The notes beneath the pieces are model-generated. The model saw only the letters and a program-made list of their open reading frames with translations. It did not search any database and was not told the DNA's origin. The position numbers were made by a program, and so were the translations under genes. From positions 39,668,065-39,732,064 of the forward strand of contig CM064865.1 in NCBI GenBank assembly GCA_032719365.1: DNA of 64,000 nucleotides, read 5' to 3'. Below, in pieces: positions 34,839 to 46,018 of this stretch. Numbering within the stretch: the stretch's first letter is position 1; every line of letters starts with the position of its first letter. Source of the stretch: Prinsepia uniflora (Eukaryota; Streptophyta; Magnoliopsida; Rosales; Rosaceae).

Positions 34839-35276
34839 GGGGCAGGGGCCGTGGGCGAGCAGCTGGACCACAGGCCCGAGTTTTTGCGGTTACGCAGCAG
34901 GAGGCCCGAGCAGCACCTGGTGTTGTGACAGGTACACTTACAATCTTTGGACGTGCTGTAATAGATCCCGGAGCTACTCATTCGTTTATATCACGGGATT
35001 GTGGTTTGTTGGCGGATAGAGAGATGTCCTGCACTGGATTATGACATGGGTGTGAGTACGCCCACATGAGAGGTATTTGTGGTGAACCAAGTTTTGATGA
35101 AGTGTCCCGTGATGGTAGGCGAGGTTGGATTGGTAGCTGACCTGATACTCCTGGACTTACATGATTTTGATGTCATTTTGGGAATGAATTGGTTAACACT
35201 CCATCATGCTTCTATCGAATGTGTCGATAAGAAGGTCACTTTTCGGAGTCCAGGGTTACCTGAAACCACCTTTTAG
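34839..35276 (+). pseudogene. pol: Protease of the Tekay-type element
   Basis: After an R-G-rich linker (GLRGRGRGRAAGPQAR) comes GRAVIDPGATHSFIS near 34955. Family members have D-S/T-G-A, so the catalytic motif is changed to DPGA. The frame stops at 35042-35044, and the C-terminal half (DFDVILGMNWLTLHHASIEC near 35163) is in another frame, so a frameshift lies between. A stop at 35274-35276 ends the block. Confidence 0.88.
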
Positions 35277-36324
35277 GGAATACAGCGAGCAACTCCTGTC
35301 GGAGTGATTTCAGCCCTGAAGGCAAGTAAGTTGCTATGGAAAGGGTGCCAGGGATACTTGGCTCACGTGGTGGGCACACGTGCTGTACCGTTAAAGGTAG
35401 AGGATATACCGATAGTGCGGGAGTTCCCGGATGTCTTTCCGGAGGATCTGCCGGGATTGTCACCTCACCGAGATATCGAGTTCACCATTGATCTGGTTCC
35501 AGGTACGCAACCTATATCTCATACTCCGTACCGTATGGCGCAGCTGAGTTGAAAGAATTAAAGGCGCAGTGCTTTTTGTCAAGAAAAAGGACGGAGGTTT
35601 GAGATTATGTATTGACTACCGACAATTGAACAGGGTAACTATCCGGAATAAATATCCCTTGCCTCGGATCGACGACCTGTTTGATCAGCTGAGAGGAGCT
35701 CAACACTTCTCCAAGATAGATCTTCGTTCTGGGTATCATCAATTGCGGGTTAAAGAAGATGATGTACCAAAGACAGCCTTTAGAACCCGGTATGGTCATT
35801 ACGAGTTCGTAGTGATGCCCTTTGGTTTAACTAACGCTCCAACGGCGTTTATGGACCTGATGAACCGAGTGTTTCGGTCATACCTGGATTGTTTCATGAT
35901 TGTGTTCATCGATGATATCTTGGTGTATTCGAAGAGTGCGGAGGCGCACAAGAAGCACTTGAGGATGGTGCTTCATACCTTGAGGGAAAACCAGTTGTAT
36001 GCAAAGTTGAGTAAATGTCAGTTCTGGTTGAATAGTGTTGGTTTTCTGGGTCATGTGATTTCAACCGAAGGTATTAGCGTGGATCCTCCGAAGGTTGGGG
36101 CAGTAGCGAACTGGGAGCAGCCCAAGATAGTGACCGAGGTTAGGAGCTTTTTGGGGTTAGATGGTTATTACTTGTGTTTCATCGAGGGATTTTCTATTCT
36201 TGATGCTCCGTTGACACGGCTATCTAGGAAGGGAGTCCGTTATGTCTGGGACGAGAGTTGTGAACAGAGCTTTCAGGAGCTGAAAAGGCGGTTGACATCT
36301 GCTCCTGTGTTAGCCCATCCAGAT
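35277..36324 (+). pseudogene. pol: Reverse transcriptase of the Tekay-type element
   Basis: The connector REFPDVFPEDLPGL (about 35418) leads into RT. Between 35552 and 35569 the frame changes and about 20 residues that normally precede VKKKDGG are missing. Then all RT blocks follow intact: LRLCIDYRQLN, FSKIDLRSGYHQL, FVVMPFGLTNAPTAF and the catalytic FIDDILVYSKS near 35908, ending with the VGFLGHVIS thumb motif. FIDD and the surrounding blocks are chromovirus type. There is no usable start codon; in life it is cut from a polyprotein. Confidence 0.93.
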
Positions 36325-36482
36325 GATAGTGGGGAGTTCGAGGTATACAGTGATGCTTCCTTGCAGGGTTTGGGATGTGTGTTGATGCAGCATGGGAAAG
36401 TGATTGCTTACGCTTCCCGACAGTTGAAACCTCATGAGACGAATTACCCCACTCATGACTTGGAGCTTGCAGCGGTGGTTCA
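36325..36482 (+). pseudogene. pol: RNase H of the Tekay-type element, N-terminal part
   Basis: Continues the RT frame: a linker and FEVYSDASLQGLGCVLMQ (first catalytic Asp, near 36340), then HDLELAAVV with the catalytic Glu. The solo LTR at 36483 splits it at the duplicated pentamer GTTCA. Confidence 0.92.
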
Positions 36483-39400
36483 TGTCAGGGCCCACCCCTA
36501 ATCCCCCGGGATTAAGGGCTAAACCCCGCTCCCGTCTAACTTACACATGACACAAGGGTCAAACTAACGTCTAACCTCCGTGTGACACGTAAATCAGACA
36601 AGGGAGTTTCGACCTGACCGTCCAAAAATCTTCCGAACTTCCCAGAGTGCTACTGTGGATCGTACTCGTGATGTCTCCATCTCTCTCGCCTAACAGCCCG
36701 CACCGCAACAACCTGGAGGGTATCGAAAACACGAAAAGACTGTGAGTGGACTAAAATAAAGTTAAGTTCAAAACAATTATAAAAAAAAACATAAACATCT
36801 ATACCCTCCGTGTAAAAACCAATGCATGCATATCAATTTCATATCATAAAACCATGTACGAAAACCAAAGCACATTTTTTTTCCTTTTTCCAAAACCCGG
36901 GCCTCAGCCCCAATATCACCGGAAGCCAGTATAACCAATGAAAACCATTTCATCCGGGCTACTGCCCAAAACATCATCATCAAGTCTCAGTGAAAACCCA
37001 AAACACATTTAAAACCACATTCTCATTCATCGAACCTGCTGGATCTATCCGAGTCTTTAAACTCCCGAGTCTTTAAACTCAATCCAGGCCTTAATCATAT
37101 CCGAGTCTTTAAACTCCCGAGTCTTTAAACTCAAGGCCTACGGGGGAAAATCAATATATCCGAGTCTTTAAACTCCCGAGTCTTTAAACTCAATCCGGGT
37201 CTTTAAACCCAATCCGGCCGGTCCCCCGTCACATATATCCGGGTCTTTAAACCCAATAACCAGATCCAGCAAATCCAATCCCAAAACCATTTGAATCATT
37301 TTCCATTTCCATATCCAAACCCGAATCCGAAACCACTGGTCTGATGCCCTTCCGGCATCCATAACCGTCATTCCGAATCCAGACCCAAAACTCATTTCCT
37401 TCTCATTTTCCGGTCCGAGTCCGCAACCATCATTCCGTAAGCTAGCATCCGGAATAACCATTCCGAACCCAAACCCGAAATCCGCTTCAAGTCCCGCATC
37501 GAATCCCGAATCGTCACCCGGAATTCCGATTCCGAAACCCGAAATCTCATTTCCGAAAACACCTTAGAATTGGGCCTCAAGCCCGAAAATACTTTTCAAA
37601 ATCCTTTACTTCCCTTAAAATCCAACCGGTAAAACCAGGTTCAAATCACGATAGTTATCAAAACCTCGTAAAACGTGCAAACTGTCATTTTCCTCGAAAA
37701 ACGTACAAAACCATAAACCAGTACAAACATAACTCACATCATAGAATCAAGTATAGAAATCATATAAAAACATATATGCATGCATCAAGAGTTAAAAGAC
37801 AAAGTCCACTCACAGACCATTTCAGCGTCGCCTCGATACGCGCGCATTTACGCCGTCCCCGGCCATTCGCTATCCTCGGCTTCCCGAACCTGTCCAAAAC
37901 CCATAACGAGGTTACGAACTATTTCACAAGAGTCCTACTCAAGTCCCTTACCTTTCCCGAACTTCTACAAATACTTTTTAACGGAACCCTAGACCTTCGA
38001 CCTTGCAAAACTACCCCGAAACAACGTCCGAAAAACCCGAAACTTAGTCCATTGGCTTCGTCATGACATTTAGAACAAAAACTTAGTTGGACGCTTCACC
38101 GGAAACCGCCGCACGCGCCCCCACGCGCCGCCCAAAGTGGCTGCGCGTGGGCCTCACGCGCCAGCTACAGTACCATCTTCAACCTGTGCTGAACCGGCCG
38201 TCGCAGGCTGAACCGGCCGTCGCAGGCTGAACCGGCGAGAATTGATCTCCGCCGTCCGGCCACCATTTCAACCCTTCTTTTCACCCACAGTTTCGTCCAA
38301 ACCTGCCCTACCTATTCCCGTACTCCGTTCACCTCGACACGGCCCCATCATCGTCGACCCAAGCTTGAAACCAGACGGCCCAATTCCCCTGTTTTCCTTC
38401 CCGGCCACCCAGCTCACCCCCCTTCACGGTGGCTACACCAAACTCGTCCAAAGATCATCCTTAACCTCACCCAACTCACCTGGACCTTCGACTCTACTCC
38501 AATCTTCACAACTCGCCGTTTGAAACTCACGGCCAAAACAGAGCACACACAAGCACACTCCGTCGTGTAAACCTCCACCGTGCACCTCCCGTCACGGCAG
38601 CTCAACCAAACGACGCCCTGGACTCAACTGAACTCCTTAGGCTCCCCTAGACTCTTCGATTCACTCCCTAGACTCACGACTTTCGATTTGAAGCTCAACG
38701 GAAAAAACAGAGCACATACATGGAGATTAGAATTTACCTGCAACCATCCACCGCCGTGCTCGCCGCCGCGTTCCCTGGAGTCCACAGAGCCGCCTCAGCC
38801 TCCTCTCGAGTCCCCTTGCACCGTACACGGCCACCGCACCACCACAAGCTCACACCTCCTCTCTGTTTTCTCTGAAATCCCCGTGGCTCCCAACCGTACA
38901 ACCACACGACCTCCGCACCTCCCAACCTTCTTACCGTCTCCCTTCCACTCTCTGGACACCCACACACACTCACAACTCACCAGCACCCTCGATCAACCTT
39001 CAATTTTTCCTCACCGCCTCACTCTGTTTCACTCTGGTTGAAACACACACACGATCACACACGGGCTCACCTAAGTAATTGGAACCGTGCTCACACCAGA
39101 TCCACCCAGAACCCTCTAGTCCTTCAACACGTGTCACCATCCAATCCATGCACTCCCACATGGTCCAATCCCAGCCGTCCATCTGTTCTCTCTCTGCACA
39201 AATTCCAGAACACAAAAGACCAAACTGCCCTTCCTTTTTACTCAATTTTACGGTTATGCCACTACCTTTCTAGACCCATATCTCACACATCGTGAGTCCG
39301 ATGCATACGTGCCGCCTGTCATCGAACTCAGGACGACGAGATCTATCTAACCATCCTAGGTCAACATCTCAAAACCCGATTATACAAAAAGTCAACTATT

Positions 39401-39701
39401 CCCCCTATTTTACCCAAATTACGGTTAGGCCCCCAACCTTCCGAACATCACAACTTCCTTCTCGGATGTCGGAATCAAGCATGCCACCTGCCTATGGGTT
39501 CGTGACGTCCTAAACTATGTCCTGGTCACCGGTCAAAGTCCACTTGACCACCCGAACTAAAAATCAACTTTTTGCCCAAACTAGGGGCAAAATCGTCATT
39601 CTAAGTCAATGACCTTATCGGGACCAACTAACCACCGATTAGCCCTGCTAATCTCACCTTAATCACTCCACTAATCCTGGCTCTCGGGACGGGTTGTTAC
39701 A
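36483..39701 (-). mobile_element. Solo LTR inserted in Tekay RNase H
   Basis: 3219 bp, plus-strand ends TGTCAGGGCCC and GGTTGTTACA, so it lies in minus orientation. Perfect 5-bp duplication GTTCA at 36478-36482 and 39702-39706. Contents in sense order include the TGTAACAACCCG start, GC-rich U3, GTGAGTGGAC (about 37802), TTTAAAG hairpins (37045-37260) and an extended terminal hairpin (36532-36602). A CGGC-rich duplicate (AACCGGCCGTCGCAGGCTG, twice) is at about 38190-38230. Longer frames inside it are chance. Confidence 0.95.
37045..37260. repeat. TTTAAAG-loop hairpins, eight units
   Basis: Read on the minus strand, six GAGTTTAAAGACTC units, mostly in close pairs, and two GGGTTTAAAGACCC units. 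Arms change together as at 32905-33140. Confidence 0.88.
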
Positions 39702-39706
39702 GTTCA

Positions 39707-39945
39707 TGCGTTGAAAATTTGGCGAGATTACTTGTATGGTGAGAGGTGCAGGATCTTCACTGACCACCAGAGTTTGAAGTATCTCTTTACTTAGAAGGAG
39801 CTGAATCTGAGACAACGCTGATGGTTGGAGTTGATTAAGGAGTATGATTGCAGCATCGAGTATCACCCGGGGAAGGCTAATGTGGTAGCCAATGCCCTGA
39901 GTAGGAAGTCAGCTAGCTCTTTGTCACATTTGAGGATGGTTCGGT
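39707..39945 (+). pseudogene. pol: RNase H of the Tekay-type element, C-terminal part
   Basis: Beyond the second GTTCA the RNase H reading resumes in register with 36482. It has IFTDHQSLKYLF with the third catalytic Asp and YHPGKANVVANALSR with the last one; the usual Asp of AD-A-LSR is Asn here. Two in-frame stops lie between them. The LTR at 39946 then truncates the element, and no integrase or chromodomain remains. Confidence 0.9.
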
Positions 39946-40118
39946 TGTAACGACCCGTCCCAAATTCCATGATTAGATTAGTGACTAATCACAATTAGTG
40001 AGGTTAATCGGTGATTAGTTAGGCTAAATCAGACGAATGATGCGAAATGACCGTTTTGCCCCTAGCGTGGGTAAAATGTTGACTTTTCGTTCGGGCAGTC
40101 AAATGGACCTTGACCGAT

Positions 40119-40390
40119 GACCGTGACGTAGTTCGTGACGTCACGAGTTCATAGACAGGTGGCACGTTCAATTCCGACATTCGAGGAGGAAGTTATGACG
40201 TTCGGAAGTTTAGGGGCATTTTGGTAATTTGGGTGAATATGAGGTCAAAAGTTGACTTTTTGACCGGGAGGTCCGATGGCCGAGGGCCGAAGACCGTTAC
40301 GTAGATAAGGACGATACGAATCCATAGGCAGGCGTCACACTGAAATCGGACTTCGAACGGGAGAGTTATGGGTCACGGAAGTTCGATTTC
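40119..40390 (+). repeat. Two diverged tandem modules, offset 173 bp
   Basis: GACCGTGACGTAG / CATAGACAGG / CGGAAG at 40119, 40150 and 40203 recur as GACCGTTACGTAG / CATAGGCAGG / CGGAA at 40292, 40323 and 40376. All three offsets are 173, so this is an old direct duplication within the LTR. It is shared by every LTR of the family in the window. Confidence 0.85.
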
Positions 40391-41214
40391 ACTATGCACG
40401 AACTTCGAGACGGGGACGTTTTGGCGAAATCTGATTGGGTAGATATTTTAGTGGGTCCCATGGATGAGTGACAAGTGTCACTCATCCTATTGGTCAATAC
40501 CCTTAATTTGTGGATCTAATTAATAAAATATTATTATTTTAATTATTTTATAATTAATTCTAACAACTAATAATCCTAACCATCCATTTCAACCCTACCT
40601 TTTAATCCTCACCCTTCATCTCTCATTCTCTCATCTGATCAGCTCCTTCTCCCTTCTCTTCCACGGCATCACCTTCATCATTCTTTGTTCTTCACACCCG
40701 AAACCCCCCTTCACCATTTTCTTCATTTTCTCCAAAACAGCACACACACATACCACCATTCCCTAGGAGATAAAATGACCGTGAGGAGGTGGTGAGAGGC
40801 TGAGGATGGCAAGCCACGGCCGGGGACGGTGGAGGACACGGCGGAGGAGAAACCGTGAGGTAAGAAAATATTTCAAATTTTGAAATTGAGTTTTGTTAGT
40901 TGTTATTCGATTCTAAGGTTTAGGTTAGGTTGCTGGTAGCCCTAGGAGTCGAATAGGATTAGTTTTGGGGATGGGGATGGCCTGCAACGGCCGTGAACGG
41001 CGGAGGAATGTACGGCCGCCATGGCCAAACTCGAAGGTACGGTTTTCGATGTTTTTCTTCCATTTTAAGGTCATAGGACTGTAGGTTAGGATTAGAGGAT
41101 GAAAATGGGACAAACGGGAAGCATTTTGGTGGTCGGACGGCGGAGAACCGGCCGGGTCAAGTCGCGGGTCACGGCGACCCGGTTACTGGTATTCGGGTCG
41201 ACCCGTCGAGTGGT

Positions 41215-41510
41215 TGAAGGCGGTGACGTGGCATGATGACGTGGCACCTATCAGATTGTCAGGTGACGTGGACCACTCATCAGCCGACACGTGTCACATG
41301 TCAGTGCACAGTCAGCACTAACATGTCAGTGACGTGGCCCAATCAGGGGCTGACACGTGGCACTAACGTGGACCAGTGCCGTGATGACACGTGGCACTGA
41401 CAGTACAGTGACGTGGACCAATGGGAGCATGACACGTGGCACCTGTCAGAGTCTGACATGTCAGACCTGACAGCTGTCAGATGACGTCAGCGATGACGTC
41501 AGCGGGTACT
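41215..41510. promoter_or_regulatory. Cluster of ACGT-core sites in the LTR
   Basis: Dense GACACGTGGC, TGACGTGG and TGACGTCA motifs, more than ten in 300 bp, interleaved with TGTCAG repeats. From established knowledge these are G-box/ABRE-like and TGACG-type sites bound by plant bZIP proteins. Similar clusters are at 54925-55110 and 61205-61385 in LARD-4. Their place upstream of the conserved GATGTAACGAACATTTTG block suggests the U3 promoter region. Confidence 0.6.
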
Positions 41511-42208
41511 GTAGCTGGCGCGTGAAGACCACGCGCAGCCACTTCGGGTGGCGCGTGAGGGCGCGTGGCAGGGAATCTGGGGAAGGTTCCAACATACGAA
41601 ATCTTCTATTCGATGTAACGAACATTTTGAGACTGGTTTCGTGTCGATCGGACACCGTCTCGATATGTTTCGGGGCATCGGAAGATTTAGGTTCGGGATT
41701 AAAAATAGTTAAAAATACGGGAAAATTACGGGGCTTTGGTAGGAGGTTAATTAAGTAGTTAGTAACCTTCTATTACGATTTGGACAGGTTTGGGAGTCCC
41801 GGTGACGGTGATCGGCTCGGGGAGCCGTATGGCACGCAAATCGAGGCGGCAGCTCGGACGGTCTGTGAGTGGACCTTGTTTTCTAAATTGGTGCATGCAT
41901 AAATGTTTATTATATGTTTATTTACTTGTTTGATGATGCCATGGGTGCATTTGTATGTGGTTACGTATAAGCACGTATTTCGAGGTTTCGGCCTTATACG
42001 GTGCTTATACGGGTCTGTATTTCTTTATTGATTTAAATGAACTGGATTTGGATTTCGAAAGGATAAACTCGGGTATGAGACCCATTTGGTTTTGTCTCGG
42101 GCATATGACCTCAGATATCGGGCACGGTGTCCAACTGATGTCCTATGTTCGGGTACGAGACCCAGTCACTTTACGGTTTTGATTTCAGGTCAGGGAACCT
42201 TAAATGGA

Positions 42209-42400
42209 TTCCCAGGTTCATGACGGTTTATGGGAACCGGCATGAACCCTTATTGGTTATTACGGTACATGACGGTTTATGGGAACCGGCATGTTACCTG
42301 GTTATGTTATTACGGTACATGACGGTTTATGGGAACCGGCATGTTACCTGATTATGGATATTATGGATCATGACGGTTCAGGGGACGGTCATGAATGTTT
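42209..42400 (+). repeat. 50-bp-period hairpin units
   Basis: Four imperfect units of (GGTTCATG)ACGGTT-TATGGG-AACCGG(CATGAACC). Two have GGTACATG with CATGTTACC, which keeps most of the pairing. Confidence 0.85.
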
Positions 42401-43151
42401 ATGTTATGTATATATATGTTCATCTACCTTCCTTTACTTCTATTATCTCCTCCGGGGAGGGTCGTTGGCCTGGGTGGACCCCGGAGTAGTCACGGAGCAC
42501 CGACTGAGTGGAGTCACCCCTCAGTTGGGTTCCTTACTCTCAGGAAGGCTATGATTACTATTACCTCGGGTAGGGTCAGAGGTCTACGGACATTGATCTT
42601 GACTTTGAGAAGACTCGGATTGAGACCCGGGTAGCACGCGCGTAGCTTTGGATACCGTGACAGGATTGGTTGTGTGACTTATATATATGTATGTGATGGA
42701 TATATGATATATGATATGTGGTGTGTACAGGTGTGCACAGGATTTGGGCAGTGGCCCGTATGGTCGTTTTCATTGTGGTCCTTTTGACCTTGGTTTATAT
42801 CTGCTTTGGGCTTAGTCCCACATATGGTTTGTTTTGGATAAATGGTTTTCGAATGCATGCATGCTTTTTAGTGGAGGGTACAAAGGTCTTCTCGTTAAAA
42901 TGTTTTTATAAACTCTTGTTTTGTCCACTCACAGTTTTTAATGTTTTGACTGCCCTTCAGGTTGACATCGGATGTGGACTGTAGCAGAGACCGAGATATC
43001 ACATGCCTCCTCCGGATCCTGGCGTACTCTGATAGCCCGGGAGGGCAAAGGACGAAAATATCCCTTGTCTGACACTTCGTGTCAGACGGGAGCAGGGTCA
43101 TCCCGCACTAATCCCGGGGGGATTGGGATGGGTCCTGTCAACGTTTACCCT

Positions 43152-44372
43152 TGTTGGTTGAACTCCGTAGGATTGGAGTGGGTTTGACTGTTGATGGTCA
43201 GATGCATGGCATATAACTAGACCGTATGAACTCTCTCTTACTTAGCATGTTAGATGCATGGCATATACATGAAACTTATATTTCTAGGTGCGACCTAGCA
43301 TGGCATATACTTAGATTTAGTACCCAGGAACTCATTAAAAATAAAGAGAATTATGAACATCACATGAATCCTAGAACATGGCATATATCCTAGATCTTCA
43401 TGAAATCATTTTACATGGTTAGTTCTTAACCTAACCACTTGTTGCTAATGAATGAAAGAAAATATGGCAGTCATCCTAACATTCCCAACAAAAAGCAAAC
43501 ATAAATAAGGTAGCTAAGCTTGAGAACAAATGCTTGAAAACAATAGGGACATAAAACTGATTTTAATTGCGAAGAGGAATTGAAAAACAAAACTGAATCA
43601 TAACTTTGATTTAATCATGTCTAGGGCTTCAAAGCATACCTATAAACGATAAGACTACTCCAAAAAAGAATTCAAAAACTTAAATAAATACATAGAAAGT
43701 TTGAAAGGCTAAATCCATAAGTATGCAAGAAGCCAAGGCTCTTGCTCTCTCTCCAAGCTTGGAATAGCTCAACTTTGCACCAGATGTGTTCTTTTGTTTT
43801 TGTGTGTTGTGTTTGTACAGTGAGACCTCTATTTATAGATGTAGATAGCTACAACAGCTATATTCCAACATTTTAATGTCATTTAACAGCCCTCATTGAT
43901 TCTCATTATAACTAGCATTTAGTGTAGTATGAAATTGAAAAGTTGTTGTTTTGAAACTGAACAGTGTACCTTTATGGCATGATAAATATTTGTAGAAACT
44001 TCCAAATAACAAGCCATCAAAGCCATCTCAAACTAGACTTCCAAGGCTTTCCAACCATATGTGGCCCATTTTCTAATTCGTTTTGATCTCTTCGGCGCGA
44101 AGCCCACAAGTCGGGTGTTCTGCAGAGAACTCTCTGGGCTGGTCTTGGGCCACTTGTGAGCTAGGGACTCATCTTGCATTTCATGGGCTTCATGTAATCC
44201 ATTCTTAGCTCCTTAAGTCTTTATAATTCACCAAAAATTAAGTTGATTTTTTAAAGCCCATGCTTTTATCTTGAAAACATCAAAAACAACAAAATACCTT
44301 GTATTGCATAGAGATTTCACTCAAAAACTATGCTAAAAGATGATATAAAAATATAGCTTTTTGCACTCAACA
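43152..44372 (-). mobile_element. Unclassified AT-rich LTR-like segment
   Basis: It has no coding frame. Read on the minus strand it begins TGTTGAGTGCAAAAAGC at 44372, has a TATA box CTATAAATAGAGG (43828-43840) and ends TTCAACCAACA at 43152, so it has TG...CA ends and a promoter in the right place. ATGGCATATA repeats lie at 43205-43390. Neither flank shows a duplication (ACCCT and CAAGT) and no primer site adjoins. It is probably an LTR of another Ty3 group, left at the right edge of the insertion complex in the Tat integrase. Confidence 0.45.
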
Positions 44373-44815
44373 CAAGTACCCATTCACCATTGTAGTCAGA
44401 ACCAATGTTGTCATCCCGCCACACATCGTCGTTCCAGCACCATTCACGGAGCTCGATGATCCTACCATCAACTCTGTGGCCTTAAGAACATCCTCTGACT
44501 TAAGAGAGGTGTGGAAGGAACAAGTCGTTAAACGTATCTTCAATTACCAACAACAAGTTAGAAGCTTCTACAACCTGAAGACAAAGATTCGAAAATTTAT
44601 TCCTGGCAATTTGGTCCTCAAGAAAAAATTCACAACACCAAACCGCCTCGGGTCCCAAAAGCTCAAATACCCCTAGGAAGGCCCTTACCGTATCTACCAA
44701 ATAGGCGGGAAAGGGAGTTACACCTTGGAGACCATGGACAGGAAACTCATAAGGGGAGCACTAATGCCTATCACCCTCGGAAGTACTACGCCTAGGAAAC
44801 TGAATCTGTGACCAA
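44373..44815 (+). pseudogene. pol: Tat-lineage integrase, C-terminal fragment
   Basis: The reading PFTIVVRTNVVIPPHI (from about 44380) is the end of the integrase core in Tat form. It is followed by a helical stretch (frame open 44476-44676), FIPGNLVLKKKF and, after one stop, EGPYRIYQIGGKGSYTLETM, the GPY/F-type C-terminal module. It ends near 44810. It belongs to the element interrupted at 30898, but the DDE core is missing, so the insertion complex came with a deletion. Confidence 0.85.
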
Positions 44816-44960
44816 GTCATCATCAAACGCACGAAATTTGTGCTTAAAATTCGCCTAAATCCCTACTTTGCTCACATAGTGCCTTCCAATAAGATTCAAG
44901 ATCTTTCGTTTCAACGTCTAATGAAATTGTCTTATGACCTACACTTTTTTTTAGAAAACA

Positions 44961-45372
44961 CAAAGCACTCAAAGCCTTTTCCACGCAAAGCACTCAAAGC
45001 CTTCGCCACGTGAAGCATACTAAGCCTTTGCCACGTGAAGCGTACTAAGCCTTTGCCATGCAAAGCACTCGAGCCATCGCCGTGCGAAGCACCCAATACT
45101 TCACCATACGAAGCATACTAAGCCTTTGACACGCGAAGCACTCAAAGTCTTTGCCACGCAAAGCACTCCAGCCGTCTCCATGCAAAGCACTCAAAGTCTT
45201 CTCCATGCGAAGTACTCAACGCCCTTCGCCACGCGAAGCATACTAAGCCTTCGCCACGTGAAGCACTCAAAGCCTTTGCCACACAAAGCACACCAAGTCT
45301 TTGTCATGCGAAGCACACCATGTCTTTGCCAAGCGAAATGCTCAAGACTCGCCCTGGCGAAGCACATGGAAC
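44961..45372 (+). repeat. 25-bp minisatellite of the Tat 3' region
   Basis: About 16 units of CAAAGCACTCAAAGCCTTTGCCACG. Unit starts at 44961, 44986 and 45011 give a period of 25. Units fold CTTCGC-CAC-GCGAAG or, with both arms changed, CTTTGC-CAC-GCAAAG. It is the reverse-complement relative of the array at 12940-13915. Hypervariable tandem repeats between pol and 3' LTR are known in Tat-lineage elements. Confidence 0.9.
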
Positions 45373-45399
45373 CACCCAAAAACTCGACTTGTTGGAGTC

Positions 45400-46018
45400 G
45401 GAAAGCTACTAAAAAATGCGTCCAACCCCACCAAGAGGGATAACAACCAGGAAATGACAAACATTGGGAAATGTTTTAACATGAGAAATCCAATTCTGCA
45501 TTTCAGTGCACGAGATCTAGATTCATTTGGTTATAGATTGCTCAATTTTGATCCCCTGCCATGAGATTGACGGCCTTAAAAAGTTACTTAAGTCAGCTTT
45601 CCAACACCATTGATCTCACTCATCTATGAGTTGTGACGAGTTCCCAGCTAACGTTTTTGTACACGAAGGTCAACTGCACGTACCAGCACATGAATACGAG
45701 ATTCATTCGGTCGTAGATCGTTCAAATTTGATCCCCTGACATGCGATGGATTGACCTACAAAGGTATGGAAGTCAACTTTCCAGTGCCGTTGATCTCACT
45801 CAATTCTGAGTTGTGACGACTTCCTTGCGAACGTTTTTGTAGACGGAGGTCAATTGCACGTACCAGTGCATGAACACAAGATTCAACCGGCCCTATAAAG
45901 CTCAATTCGGTTCACCTTGGAACAAGCTTGATGGCATTAGAAAGGTATGGAACTCAGCTTTCCAACCCCAACAACCTCACTCAATTCCGAGTTATGGCGA
46001 GTTCCCAACGAGCATTTC
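45400..46018 (+). repeat. 180-bp tandem repeat, three full units plus a partial one
   Basis: The landmark ATTCA[TA][TC][CT]GG recurs at 45521, 45701 and 45881, a period of exactly 180. Each unit has a GATCCCCTG/ATGGC..TTGA block, CAGCTTTCCAAC..C and a GAGTT[GA]TG block. A weaker unit lies before 45520. LARD-3 inserts after the pentamer ATTTC (46014-46018), and the repeat resumes at 62611. Confidence 0.88.

Larger units (their letters stand above)
39946..43140 (+). mobile_element. Tekay-type LTR, subfamily B
   Basis: 3195 bp from TGTAACGACCCGTCCC to GGATGGGTCCTGTCA. Modules: 173-bp duplicated blocks (40119 and 40292), palindrome near 40461, an AT-rich stretch (40510-40560), ACGT-site cluster (41215-41510), GTGAGTGGAC 41865, 50-bp hairpin units (42209-42400), CCCTTCAG ending 42960 and hairpin 43077-43097. 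The flanking pentamers TCGGT and ACGTT differ and no primer site follows. It is a solo or 3' LTR whose partner sequence was deleted along with the Tekay integrase. Confidence 0.88.

Noticed and set aside
38580..39041. 153-codon frame and several Ser/Pro-rich frames inside the solo LTR
   Set aside because: They fall wholly within an LTR with verified ends and duplication, and match no protein family I recognise.
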